64,000 nucleotides of DNA from Glandiceps talaboti (taxonomy: Eukaryota; Hemichordata; Enteropneusta; Spengelidae). The position numbers and the translations under genes were made by a program. The notes under the pieces are model-generated. The model worked only from the letters and a program-made list of their open reading frames with translations. It was not told the DNA's origin and did no database searches. Location of the stretch: assembly GCF_964340395.1 (NCBI RefSeq), contig NC_135567.1, forward strand, positions 20,374,001 to 20,438,000. Reading direction: 5' to 3'. Below are positions 1 to 16,000 of the stretch, in pieces; the first letter of the stretch is position 1; each line of letters starts with the position of its first letter.

Positions 1-1146
1 GCAAGGCATCACCAGTATGTATATACTAGTAATAATTATATATTCCCCTATATTTTTCTTTGTTCAGACAAGGAAAGTACAAGTGATCTAAGGGGCCTTC
101 TCACTACAAGTACAAGTGACCTAAGGGGCCTTCTCACTACACGTACAAGTGGCCTAAGGGGCCTTCTCACTACAAGTACAAGTGACCTAAAGGGCCTTCT
201 CACTACAAGTACAAGTGACCTAAGGGGCCTTCTCACTACAAGTACAAGTCACTAGATGCTAGACAAGTAATGACAAACCCCTTAGGTCATGAGTATTTTC
301 TGGTTGAATGAAGAAAAATATTGAGGAGTTATATAGTTATACCTCTCCAAGCATAATTTATGAAATTTTTTTGGGAAAGATGGAAATGTGGGAGATTTTA
401 TGTCAATTTTAAGCATGTACCATAGAACTGTTGACATAGACAGGGTTTTTTTGGGGCGTAGAACAACCAGGGTATATAGTCTAGATATTTCAAATTTTGT
501 CTATATTTTCTGTTCAAAGGCAATAACTTGGCTTGTGCATGGGATAATATACACCAGTGTGCCCACTAATGATAGCCAAATTTTATTGTTGCAAGTCAAA
601 ATGAGAAAAACTCATTTCTTGTGAGTCATCACATAGTAAGAGATAGGGGAACACCAAATTTTGGTGCGTCACTAGAAATTGTGTGCGTCAGTGGCATGTC
701 AAATTGGCTTAGAGGGCACACTGATATACACTTATTGCCTGGCTATGAGACATTAGTTGACATCTATTACCTTGAGGGCTGTTATACAGCGACTATTTGC
801 TGTGACTGAAAGCCGAGGGAAATAGTTGTTACATAACAGCATGAGGGGTAATATAATGTCTACTAGTGCCCGAATAAGGCCAGGCAATAAGTATTGTGTA
901 ACTCATGATCACATTCCCAGGCATGTAGTCTTTCCAGCATAAAGGAATATCACCAGCAGGACTACTCTTAATGTAATAGTGCCCTAGGGAAAATATAAAA
1001 TGAATAGTGCCCTCTGTATGCAAATTGAGATCACTATGGGTCTATTGTTCATACCATGTGACATGGTTCAGCCAATCACTGATGGATATAATACATTTTG
1101 TTTGTATATAGAGGTAACAAATCTCTATTCTTCCTTTACTTACTAG
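1..1146. other. Upstream flank / intron 1 of gene A, repeat-rich
   Basis: No coding exon is recognisable here. The expected exon 1 of gene A (a start codon, an I-x-L-V-F-like segment, and an end in Q-G before GT) was searched for on the plus strand and not found, so it probably lies left of the window. The stretch holds a hairpin element (33-339). It also holds a minus-orientation copy of a dispersed repeat (about 448-560) that recurs near 19826 and 46660, and a repeat at about 600-720 that recurs at 57400-57640. Confidence 0.6.
33..339. mobile_element. Hairpin MITE-like element, copy 1, with internal 33-bp minisatellite
   Basis: The two ends form imperfect inverted repeats of about 33 bp around a core reading ATATTTTTCTT on the left and AAGAAAAATAT on the right. 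Copies occur at 9241-9375 and 20001-20150, with a partial one near 33750-33815. In this copy the interior is expanded into about five tandem 33-bp units (77-250), each containing ACCTAAGGGGCCTTCTCAC. The unit has been amplified only here. The minus-strand open frame over it is a by-product of the repeat. Confidence 0.7.
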
Positions 1147-4100
1147 ATTGTTATTACATATGGGAGGAAGTAAGATGTACCAACAAATTAGACAAAATAT
1201 CTCATTCATTTGAAGCGTCGTCAAAAATGATATTACAACAGTTGCAGGAAGACACACTCTCTAGTAAAGGTGGGTATTATTGTTTGTGTTATCATTTCGT
1301 ATGTAACTGTGATGATAATAATAGTAATCTTTATTTATACGAGATAGTTCTTTAAGTATATAAACACTTGTCTCCCAAGAAGTCCAGTGAGGGCCATATC
1401 CCTCATTTGTTCAGTGTTAATGCAGGAGGAAACTGGAGTACCCGGGGAAAACCAGCGTTGTTCGGTAGAGTCAAACTGCATGAAACTCAAGACTGACAGT
1501 TTACAGTCAAAACCTCTCATCTTATCAACATTATCTTGTGTGTATTGGTTAAAATGTTAGTACTCAACTAAATTATTGTTTTTGAAAATTTGTATTTTTT
1601 TCTTTTTTCTGCAGACAAAACTACAATTCTGAATTTTCTATGTCAAACTGGAGCAGTTGATGTACAAGTGGTATCTTCAAATCCAAAAACTGATTCACAA
1701 CAAAGTATGAAGACGCTACCCAGAAAGGAAACTCTTCAATCTATCAATCCACACATTTCTCTAGGAAGCCGGTCACCTGGTAATAACAAAACAAGCAACT
1801 ATTCTGACAGACAAATGATAGTATCTGGTGGATTACTCATTGATGGACATCCAGAAGACAAGTCACCAGGAAATACGAAAGGGAACAACAATATCGGCTC
1901 TCGTCAAAGGCCGATGTTGAATACGAGTAACTCTCATCAAAGGCCGATGTCATCTAATAAGAGTAACAGAGGGCTGTTGTCCGAGGGAGCTTCCAGATCG
2001 GTATCTGAGCGAGCGTCTCGATCGGTATCTGAGGGAGCTTCTCGATCGGTATCTGAGGGAGCGTCTCGACCATTATCAGAGGGTTCTTCTCGATTGTTAC
2101 CTGAGGGAGCTTCTCGTAAAGGTCTTATTCCATCGATTTCACGGTCAATTTGTAATTCATACAAGAGATCTCGGAAATTCAGACTTGGTAAACCTAGGAG
2201 ATTTGGAATGAAACCTGTAACAATCTCAAACTATAATGAAATGGAAGATTCCATTATGATGGATGATTGCATTCTGCTAGAGGACCAGGATGGGCAGAGA
2301 AATGAGCCGATACAAGACCTTGATAGAGAGACACCACCAACAACAAATCAAAACTTAAGTGATGTTCCCGGAAGGTCAATGAACTTTTCAGACTCAGTAC
2401 CAATCCTTGATGCTTACACTGATTCAATTTTCCCAAAGAAAGCGACTGCTACATCTGGGAAACCAAGTGCAATAGCCAATGAAATTGAAGCATCTGAAAG
2501 TACCATTTTTCCATCCACCAATTGGATTGCAGAAGAATCTGTGGCAATAACTCGGGATGCATGCCTAGAAACTGAGCAGAGTGGTAAACCTGGTCATAGT
2601 GGTCAGACGACATTAAAAGGGATTGGAGAACAAACCGTAGAAAAAACATCTCAAGATGTACTATCTAGTGACTCTGCATCAATAACAACTCAGGGTGAAC
2701 CCTCCAATAAAAGTCTCCCATCCCCACAGGGGAAAGAAAGCATCACAGGTGAAATACAGAAGGGAAGGCTGATCAGAGAAGATTGGTTAGGTGTTGAGCA
2801 AATAGAATCACAGGGTAAAGAAAGCATCCCAGGTGAAATAACAAAGGCACGTCTCATCAGAGAAGATTCGTTAGGTGGTGCACAAATAGAACCACAGGGG
2901 AAAGAAAGCATCCCAGGTAAAATAACAAAGGCACGTCTCATCAGAGAAGATTCGTTAGGTGGTGCACAAATAGAACCACAGGGTAAAGAAAGCATCCCAG
3001 GTGAAATAACAAAGGCAACTCTACACAGAGAAGATTCGTTAGGTGTTTCGCAAACAGAATCACATGTTGCTCATTCCCTAGAAGATAAGAAGATTAGCCA
3101 CACAGATAGTACACATCAGGAAGTTCATCATGATAAAGCGAGAGGAACAAGAGCCGACTCTGAAAACCAAGTCCAGATCAAAGAGGAACCCAACTTAAAA
3201 GACGAGTGCAATACTTTCCATGTTGTTGAAGACAGTAATAGTTCACATCACCTGAATTCTAGCGAGACTAGTGAGAATTCAAGTGATTCTGATAGTCGAT
3301 TGAAGTTTGAAGAAGGTATGGCCTATCCAGGTAGAGCGTTTGATGACCTTTCATACTCTCCGAAAGGGAATACCGAATCGTTTCAAGGGAGTGCTGATTT
3401 TATGGAATCGCAATCTTCGTCTCAGAAACCGTCTACCTCGTACCAGTACAACCAAATGAATGCTGCGAATTTTCAGTTTGAAAATAATGATACCAAAATG
3501 GAATCTATGACACACCCTGAAAATGATAATTATTTGTTTGCTGTGAATCAATATTTAGCTCAGAACACTGATGAGACAGCAGAATTTGGCTTTGACGAAT
3601 CGGGCGTTGAATTGTCACATACAGAAGGTGAAAATGCAAAGAAATCGTTCCTTTGTATTGAGTGTGGAAAGAAATTCATGCATAAACGAAGTCTCGTATT
3701 TCACATGCGTATGCATAATGAGAAAAAAATCTATCAATGTAAAATATGCGGTGCGAAAACGCTCTGGCGAAGTAGTTTCCGACGCCATTTAAAATTACAC
3801 ACCGGGGAAGAGTTGTTCAGTTGTCAGTACTGTGGAAAGAACTTCCAAACGAAGACTATTTTGGAATGCCACTTACGAGGGCATACAGGTGAACGACCTT
3901 TTCAGTGCGAAATTTGTAAGAAGTCGTTCCGACAGAAAAATGTTTTGAAGACGCACATGCGAACTCACTCTGGTGAGAGACCGTTTGAATGTCCGTATTG
4001 TAAGAAGAATTACATCAGCAAAGACTATCTAACAAAACATGTCAAGTATCATACTGAAAAGAAATCGTTCCAGTGTGCCGAATGTGGTGCCATATTTGAT

Positions 4101-4196
4101 AACAAACGGGCGCTGAACTCGCACATGTGGGTTCACTCTGTAGAGGGTGCATATCTAAATGAAAAAAATCCATCAGCGCCCGTGAATATAGACTGA
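1147..4196 (+). CDS. Gene A: WEEA-module C2H2 zinc-finger protein, six fingers (5' partial)
   Basis: Two exons are visible: exon 2 at 1147-1269 and exon 3 at 1615-4196, with a 345-bp intron (AG/GT borders, phase 1). Exon 1 is not in the window, so about 901 residues are seen. Exon 2 begins D-C-Y-Y-I-W-E-E-V and ends S-S-K-G. Exon 3 opens D-K-T-T-I-L-N-F-L-C-Q-T-G. A long polar linker follows, with an 8-residue Ser-rich repeat (1980-2120), four 28-residue repeats beginning G-K-E-S-I-P-G (2728-3063), a SUMO consensus I-K-E-E (3177-3188) and an F-E-E-G-M-A-Y-P-G motif (about 3303-3335). Six C2H2 fingers occupy about 3650-4137; several linkers read H-T-G-E-R-P or H-S-G-E-R-P. Known of the family: tandem C2H2 fingers bind specific DNA. 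Inferred: a nuclear transcription regulator whose N-terminal module makes protein contacts. Finger 2 (C-G-A-K-T-L-W) lacks the usual F/Y core residue and matches finger 2 of gene D. Confidence 0.87.
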
Positions 4197-4289
4197 AAGA
4201 CGCATTGTTGGCGCTGATATCATCAGATAAACTCTCATTTGTATCAAGTGTTTAACGGAGTGTACACGTGACAAATCCTTTAGTAGTCT

Positions 4290-4620
4290 CCGAATGTATT
4301 GTGACGTTTGATAATTAACAAGACATGAACTCGCACATTCTGCAGAAGGTAATTATCTCGCTGAGAAAGACTTGTAAACACCCCATATTTGATTATAGAC
4401 GTTGATTGAACTCGCACATGTGGGTTCATTCTGCAAAAGACACACATCTCAATGGGAAATATTTGTAAACACCCCATGAATACGGTACCATATTTGATAA
4501 TTAACAAGATGTAAACTTGTACATGTTGATTCATTCTGCAAAAGACACATCACAATGGGAAAGATTTATAAACACCTCTGAATGTATACTGAATGAATCA
4601 TCATTGTTGGCACTTCTGTT
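4290..4620 (+). repeat. Three decayed tandem copies of the terminal zinc finger and 3' end of gene A
   Basis: Coding bases about 4090-4215 of gene A (GCCATATTTGATAAC, then CTCGCACATGTGGGTTC, then CATTGTTGGCGCT) reappear in order downstream of the stop. The copies run at about 4300-4382, 4383-4462 and 4485-4620. All have indels and in-frame stops, so they are non-coding. The last copy also matches the sequence after the stop codon (CATTGTTGGCACT), showing that the repeat unit spans the stop. Confidence 0.75.
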
Positions 4621-5164
4621 AACCATTAGCCATTGTCAAATAGACTGCACAATTTTTCCTAAGACGTGTACTTTGTTAGAGGTTTTGTAAGGAAAGGACC
4701 ATACAAATTTTGTATACTATGGGACTATAAGTTGAAAAACAAGAACTTTTTTATAAATGATTCCATGTACACTGAACAACAATAAATATCTGCATATTGA
4801 ATAGACATAGCACAAGATAGACAGAAAGATTCACCAGTGTCAGTGTTTTACATATTGTTGAATTTTGTGCTCTGTAAGCCACACAGTAATCTCTAGGGGC
4901 CCAGGGACCCACCAAATATTGGTGATCCCATAACTCTTGTATGGTGGCATGCAAGGAAACGTAGCTTTGATTATTTTAATCTCAGACGTGTCTCTCTCCA
5001 AAGTTTTATTTTAACTTCACTGGTCTCTCTGTGTGTCATCATGAGACCCATCGGTTCTTGTGAGAACACAGGTAACTAGTAATCACCATCTTTGGTTACC
5101 ATGGAGATGTGCATATATTCCCATAATCCTTTACTGTATATTTGGGTTTATGTTTCCTGTGTTT

Positions 5165-5287
5165 CTAACCAATCAGAATGAACCTTTTAAAGTGCTTCAC
5201 ATTCTCTAACCAATCAGAATGAACCTTATAAAGTGCTTCACATTCCCTAACCAATCAGAATGAACCTTTTAAAGTGCTTCACATTAT
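5165..5287 (+). repeat. 41-bp tandem repeat, three units, with CCAAT and TATA-like boxes
   Basis: Three near-identical 41-bp units begin CTAACCAATCAGAATGAACC and continue with TTATAAAG or TTTTAAAG. Four units of the same repeat occur at 33553-33716, with shared flanks (TTTCCTGTGTT on the left, CATTATCTG on the right). It is therefore part of a dispersed element and not a local expansion. Confidence 0.85.
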
Positions 5288-5490
5288 CTGTAAACTAAAC
5301 TGTGATTGGAGTTACCATATTCATGAAGGAGTATGCATGAAATTTTTTTTTGTAAAAAAATGATTTGCACAAATTATTTGTTAATATATGGAGGAATAGC
5401 AACACTTTTTGGATACAACCTTGGCTTTTTGGATATATGTGTTATGAAGTTTTAAAATCAGGAGTGTGGTGTTAAATTCATGGGTATCCT

Positions 5491-5571
5491 TAGTCTTGGT
5501 TACCCAGACTCCCACTTGGGGGAGGTCTCAGGTAGAGCACCCAGCAGAGAGAGTCTGGGTAACCAAGACTA
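5491..5571. mobile_element. 81-bp MITE with 20-bp perfect TIRs and 9-bp target duplication
   Basis: The left end TAGTCTTGGTTACCCAGACT and the right end are exact reverse complements (20 bp). The element is flanked on both sides by the direct repeat GGGTATCCT (5482-5490 and 5572-5580). A 9-bp duplication is typical of Mutator-like elements; the assignment is inferred. Relatives with the same GGTTACCCAGACT core are clustered at 29543-30025. Confidence 0.85.
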
Positions 5572-5811
5572 GGGTATCCTAAACTGATGTCATGGTATCT
5601 TTACTATATTCATAGAATCTCGAATTCAAATAATATAATTTAGAAATCACCGAACAGCAATGTATTGCTTACAAAGACTATATATGAAATATAATATTAT
5701 GGGATGTACATCTAGATATAGGCTGTTATTTATTACATTGAAATAAAGCACACATTTTAAATTTAGAGATTGTGGTTTGCATTTCATTGTAATTTGCAAA
5801 GAAAAGGGAGG

Positions 5812-6001
<190 letters not shown>

Positions 6002-7032
6002 TAGAGGGTTACTTTTGAGTTGAGATGAGATAGCCTTACAAATGAGATCAGAACACTTCACCTACAAAATGTGACATTTTACGACAGAACAACACTACAG
6101 CAAAAGATTGAACATCACATTACAACAGATGCATTAACTAACTCACTATAATGTGCGTGGGGGAAGGGGGTGGTCAGCAACCCGGGGTCACATTCAGTAA
6201 TACAGATACTGTAGGGTCTTGTGATGATGACAGATTTACCAGCCCACCCCCTGTGTTATAAAATGTGACCACACCCATGGGTTCCCCCTTTAGGCCTAGT
6301 CCCTTTACTCAAATATAATGAGCCAAGACTAAAACTTTTGATTTCATTCTTGTCTTGATGAACTAATTTCCACTTTTGAGACCCACCCTCCCCCATTTGC
6401 AGAACTTTTTGTAATTTACTGTTGACCAAAGTTTAAAATTTGGGTACAAATTAGACTGACATCAGTCCCTTTGGGAGATCTTTTAATCTCATAATCATCA
6501 AATGTTTTGAATTTGTCATTTGGAAAAGAAAATGTCCAACTTTTTTTTTATTTTCCCAATTAATTACAAATAATTTTACAAATAGTTACAAACTAAGTTT
6601 CGCAATAACTCAAGTCATGTGATGATTTCACACAAAAGAACACATTCGTGTGATGTTTTTTAAAAAAAAAGAAAAGCAGGGTTATGGTAAGTAAAATATC
6701 GAAATAAAAAATATTTCAATACAAGTGACGTTCTTGTGATTCTTTACTCTAGTTAGTACCTGCTTTTACAGATTTGGTTTCCAAGAAATGCAAATATGCA
6801 AGGAGGACGGTGACCGTTCTCCACCCCTCCCCCTATCTTCCCTTCCCCTCTCCTCCCCGTAAGGGTTTACGATATATGTTTACCCAGAATCCTTTGCGGA
6901 TATGTACATTGAACCGAAGTTGTGCGCATGTTTTTATCTGAACGCCTGCAGTCTAGTCTGCGATCTAGCTATCCACTTATCCGAGACGAGGTAAAAGGTT
7001 AAAACAGCCGAGATCTCTACTACTTTGTCACC

Positions 7033-11117
<4,085 letters not shown>

Positions 11118-11404
11118 TACAACTTATCTTACATTTCCATCGTAGATTGGAATCAGACTGTTTAAAGATGCTGCAATGGAGTTGAGGTAGTTATAGTGTT
11201 GTGACATTATAGGTCTGTGCCAGAGAATAATTAACAGCACTATGATGATGATATGGTGTTTAGACATACTAGATATTAATTATGAAGATAATTACCAGTA
11301 TCAAATGAAGGAAACTGATATCTTGGATAAATTGAATATGCAATGTGTCCATCAGGCTAGATACTATCTGTGGCATCAATTCTCAAGATTTCTGTCATCA
11401 CCAC

Positions 11405-11880
11405 TGTCTAGCTGAATGAGAAATCATGAACCAAAACTTGTTCATGCAAATGAGTAAACCCCAACTGTTAGAATGATGTAAACAATGTATAAGTAGTGTC
11501 CTGATATATGACAAATATACCATATTTGGACATCACTGTTCCATATTTGGACATTACTGTACCATATTTGGACATCACTGTACCATATTTGGACATCACT
11601 GTACCATATTTGGACATTACTCTACCATATTTAGACATCACTTTACCATATTTGGACATCACTGTACCATATTTGGACATTACGTAACTGCCCCAATAAA
11701 CACTAACTTATTATTGGTTAGAATTTTGTGATTGATTTAACAAAGACATGATGTTATTGACTTTGTGGGTGACTGGATGAATTTGAAATTGTGTCTCAGG
11801 ACCTCATTGAGCTAGACGTAAAGAGAGATCTTGAGATTTGATGCCATGGATAGCATCTAGACTGTATCATGGATTTATTC
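11405..11880 (+). repeat. Dispersed repeat with internal 21-bp minisatellite, copy 1
   Basis: Matches 43895-44245, and in its first part 43405-43525, from GAGAAATCATGAACCAAAAC through GTGTCCTGATATATGAC to GTTAGACGTAAAGAGAGAT. Internal 21-bp units ACCATATTTGGACATCACTG number about eight here (11518-11685) and three in the second copy. The satellite is therefore an expansion inside an older element. Confidence 0.8.
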
Positions 11881-12229
11881 TCATTGAATGTAAACATGCA
11901 GATATGTTTTCTGAAATTAATAAGTTAGACACTTTTATCATGGAAAATAATAACATACAACAAACTTGCTTTTTTGTATGAAAGTGGATCTCACAAATAT
12001 TGACATTTCAAGGGTTGTGATATAGTGAGGACATTTGAATATTAATGTATGATTTACATATTAATTAATTAGAGACAGATGTGCAACCATTCTATTGTAA
12101 CTCTCCACCACATCTGTAAATTTTAACTCTAAGAATTGTTAAACATTGATTACAAGACAAATAAAAGAGAAAAAACCTGCAGATTTTCCACATGATAAAA
12201 TGATAAATGGACTTGAAAATTCTTTTATG

Positions 12230-12340
12230 GAAGTGTGTGTGTGTGTGTCTGTCTGTGTGTGTGTATGTATGTATGTATGTATGTATGTATGTATGTATGC
12301 ATGTATATATAATATATATGTGTGTGTGTATATATGTACA

Positions 12341-12399
<59 letters not shown>

Positions 12400-12536
12400 C
12401 TCGGTGAGTATCAATCTGCTAAGACAGTGCTCTATACCGCAGTGGCAGAGCGTAATAGTTTTGGTAGTACTGGAACTCTTTCTTGGGTGTAACTCGGAGT
12501 TTCACGCATATTGCGATCATCAGACACTCATATATA

Positions 12537-12587
<51 letters not shown>

Positions 12588-12600
12588 GTGTATATATACA
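12230..12600 (+). repeat. Mixed TG / TATG / TA microsatellites
   Basis: Runs of TG (12235-12262), TATG (12262-12302), TG and TA (12340-12398) and again TG/TA/CA (12536-12590), separated by about 140 bp of unique sequence. All open frames across them are low-complexity artefacts. Confidence 0.95.
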
Positions 12601-13036
12601 CATGAGTCTCTGTGTTTTATATAGTTAATTCCTTCAAGTGTAAGTTCACAAAACAAACAATTTATTGATGATATAATTACATATTTTTAGTGTAAAGATT
12701 TTTACATAGTCAGAAAGTAAATAAATTAACATTAAAAGATTACTAGAAAAAGAACACCAGTTATGTTATATAATTGTAAATATATTATATTTTCGTTGGG
12801 CATCTCAGCATCACCAACAAGTTCAGTTCAGTGTGATGCCTCCACAGTGTCCATCCCTTCTCCAAAGGCCAGGATAGCGTACGCCCTCTTGTGGCAACTT
12901 TTGTATCCATCATGCTTTGCGTTCTACCCCAGCTGTGACTTTTTGTTTTACATTACAACAAAAACACTGGAAAGATACCATCACGAATGGCCACAATTTT
13001 TCAGCTTTCAAAGAAACACGTGGCAAATTTTCCTAA

Positions 13037-16000
13037 ATGAAAGCTGCGAGAAGCATGGCGTTATCTATTTTTAAGAAAATAGATCTAGTGTTCGAAGAGG
13101 ACTTGAACATCCACAGAAACAACAGCGATGTTACTCGACTTCCGGGTCAAGGATTGTCCAATGGCCTTAGTACTGAAGGTATGTTTACAAGTACACCCCC
13201 CCCCCCCACCTCAGCAATTTGTAGTGCAAATGAGGCAAAACAGCGTGACGTTTTCTTTTCGAATCGACTTTCTAAATTTTAACCCGTCTTTTAATGTTGT
13301 GACTTTGCTCTAAGTCTAACGTCATTCATTATAATATATTTGTTAATATTTCTGCATTATTTTGATTTCGATTATTCTTTTCCCCTTTCCCCTAGATTGT
13401 TACTACATTTGGGAAGAAGCCAGATATAACAATAAAATTGATAAATTGAGCCATTCTTTTGAAGAATCGTCTAAAATGATGTTACAGCAGCTTCAAGAAG
13501 ATTCTCTTTGTGAAAAAGGTTTGTCAATTATAATAAACACTCTACTACTAGAAGTGATCATATTTGACAATTTTGCTGTCACTCCTTGAACACCACTTTA
13601 GGAAATAGAGACATTTTCATAAACATTACTATATGTTCTGGAGAGTCGTTTCATGATTTTGTATCACCTACAATTACTTGCAATTTCAGAAAAACATCAA
13701 ATTGATCTTGTGCCTTTATCATGATGTATAGGGTATCTTTGCTATGGGCTATTGCATCATGGGAGTCAGCAGAAATAATTATTCATGGTTGCATAATGAA
13801 TATTCATGACTCCTGAGTGCTTATTCCCTTCAGTGTAAAAATATCTCTCATGAATATTCATCGTTCAAAATCATGAAATGCCCAGTAGTCATATCCATAT
13901 ATTGACCTGGGATAAAATGATCTGATTGGTTTAGAATGGCATTCCTGTATGAAGCGTGATTGGTCGAATACATGAGACATATTTAAATCATGCCATATGG
14001 TCACATAATGAAGCCACAATTAGGTGTTGTCATGGAAACATGACCCTTCACCTTCACTATGATAATTTATGTAACTCATATTCTAATCAAATTTACACTA
14101 GTGTCAGCACACATTATATGTATACTGAGCGTGGCTTAATACAAGTCAGCGTAGACTTGGAAACGATAGCGCTAGTCTACAGGTAGGCTACAATTATGAT
14201 AGTGGAATAGTGTAGTAGTGATAGTCCTTCAAGTCTACAGGTAGACTACAGTTAGGATAGTGGAATAGTGTAGTAGTGTTAGTCCTTCAAGTCTACAGGT
14301 AGGCTATAGTTAGGATAGTGGAATAGTGTAGTAGTGTTAGTCCTTCAAGTCTACAGGTAGGCTATAGTTAGGATAGTGGAATAGTGTAGTAGTGATAGTC
14401 CTTCAAGTCTACAGGTAGACTACAGTTAGGATAGTGGAATAGTGTAGTAGTGATAGTCCTTCAAGTCTATAGGTAGGCTATAGTTAGGATAGTGGAATAG
14501 TGTAGTAGTGATAGTCCTTCAAGTCTACAGGTAGACTACAGTTAGGATAGTGGAATAGTGTAGTAGTGATAGTCCTTCAAGTCTATAGGTAGGCTATAGT
14601 TAGTATAGTGGAATAGTGTAGTAGTGATAGTCCTTCAAGTCTACAGGTAGACTACAGTTAGGATAGTGGAATAGTGTAGTAGTGATAGTCCTTCAAGTCT
14701 ATAGGTAGGCTATAGTTAGGATAGTGGAATAGTGTAGTAGTGTTAGTCCTTCAAGTCTACAGGTAGGCTATAGTTAGGATAGTGGAATAGTGTAGTAGTG
14801 ATAGTCCTTCAAGTCTACAGGTAGACTACAGTTAGGATAGTGAAATAGTGTAGTAGTGATAGTCCTTCAAGTCTACAGGTAGGCTATAGTTAGGATAGTG
14901 GAATAGTGTAGTAGTGATAGTCCTTCAAGTCTACAGGTAGACTACAGTTAGGATAGTGAAATAGTGTAGTAGTGATAGTCCTTCAAGTCTACAGGTAGGC
15001 TATAGTTAGGATAGTGGAATAGTGTAGTAGCGATAGTACTTCTAGTCTACAGGTAGGCTATAGTTAGGATAGTGGAATAGTGTAGTAGTGTTAGTCCTTC
15101 AAGTCTACAGGTAGGCTATAGTTAGGATAGTGGAATAGTGTAGTAGTGATAGTCCTTCAAGTCTACAGGTAGGCTATAGTTAGGATAGTGGAATAGTGTA
15201 GTAGCGATAGTACTTCTAGTCTACAGGTAGGCTATAGTTAGGATAGTGGAATAGTGTAGTAGTGTTAGTCCTTCAAGTCTACAGGTAGGCTATAGTTAGG
15301 ATAGTGGAATAGTGTAGTAGTGTTAGTCCTTCAAGTCTACAGGTAGGCTATAGTTAGGATAGTGGAATAGTGTAGTAGTGTTAGTCCTTCAAGTCTACAG
15401 GTAGGCTATAGTTAGGATAGTGGAATAGTGTAGTAGTGATAGTCCTTCAAGTCTACAGGTAGGCTACAGTTAGGATAGTGGAATAGTGTAGTAGTGATAG
15501 TCCTTCAAGTCTACAGGTAGGCTACAGTTAGGATAGTGGAATAGTGTAGTAGTGATAGTCCTTCAAGTCTACAGGTAGGCTACAGTTAGGATAGTGGAAT
15601 AGTGTAGTAGTGATAGTCCTTCAAGTCTACAGGTAGGCTACAGTTAGGATAGTGGAATAGTGTAGTAGTGATAGTACTTCAAGTCTATAGGTAGGCTATA
15701 GTTAGTACCGGAGTTTTCCGAAAACTAGCCCTGGGCCACTATTCGGAAAATCAGCAAATTCGGAACCACAAAAGAGGAACTAAATAGAAGCTCAGGGCGA
15801 TTATTTGGCAGTCAACACTCAACAGCCATGTGGTTATATCATTACTAATAGGGACATACCAGTTTAGGGACACAACAATTAGGAAGACAAGAATAATCAT
15901 TTCATTTTATAATAATTCAAATATATCAAATGAAACATTTTATTTGCTGTCATTCTATCAGCATTGATTGTATTGTTGCGTCGATGCCTCAAAAATAACC

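Larger units (their letters stand above)
11118..13036. other. Intergenic B-C region
   Basis: No gene is seen. It holds a dispersed repeat with a 21-bp satellite (11405-11880) and mixed TG, TATG and TA microsatellites (12230-12600). The short sequence just upstream of gene C (about 12830-13030) is less repetitive and includes GTACGCCCTCTTGTGG. An AATAAA at 11695-11700 could serve gene B but lies about 580 bp after its stop. Confidence 0.55.

Noticed and set aside
1-1146. Exon 1 of gene A within the window
   Set aside because: No plus-strand candidate with a start codon, an I-x-L core and a Q-G/GT end was found. Most of the stretch is repeat.
12395-12535. tRNA-like or SINE-like element between TA runs
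   Set aside because: A short GCTCT/AGAGC inverted repeat is present, but no cloverleaf or A/B box pattern could be built.
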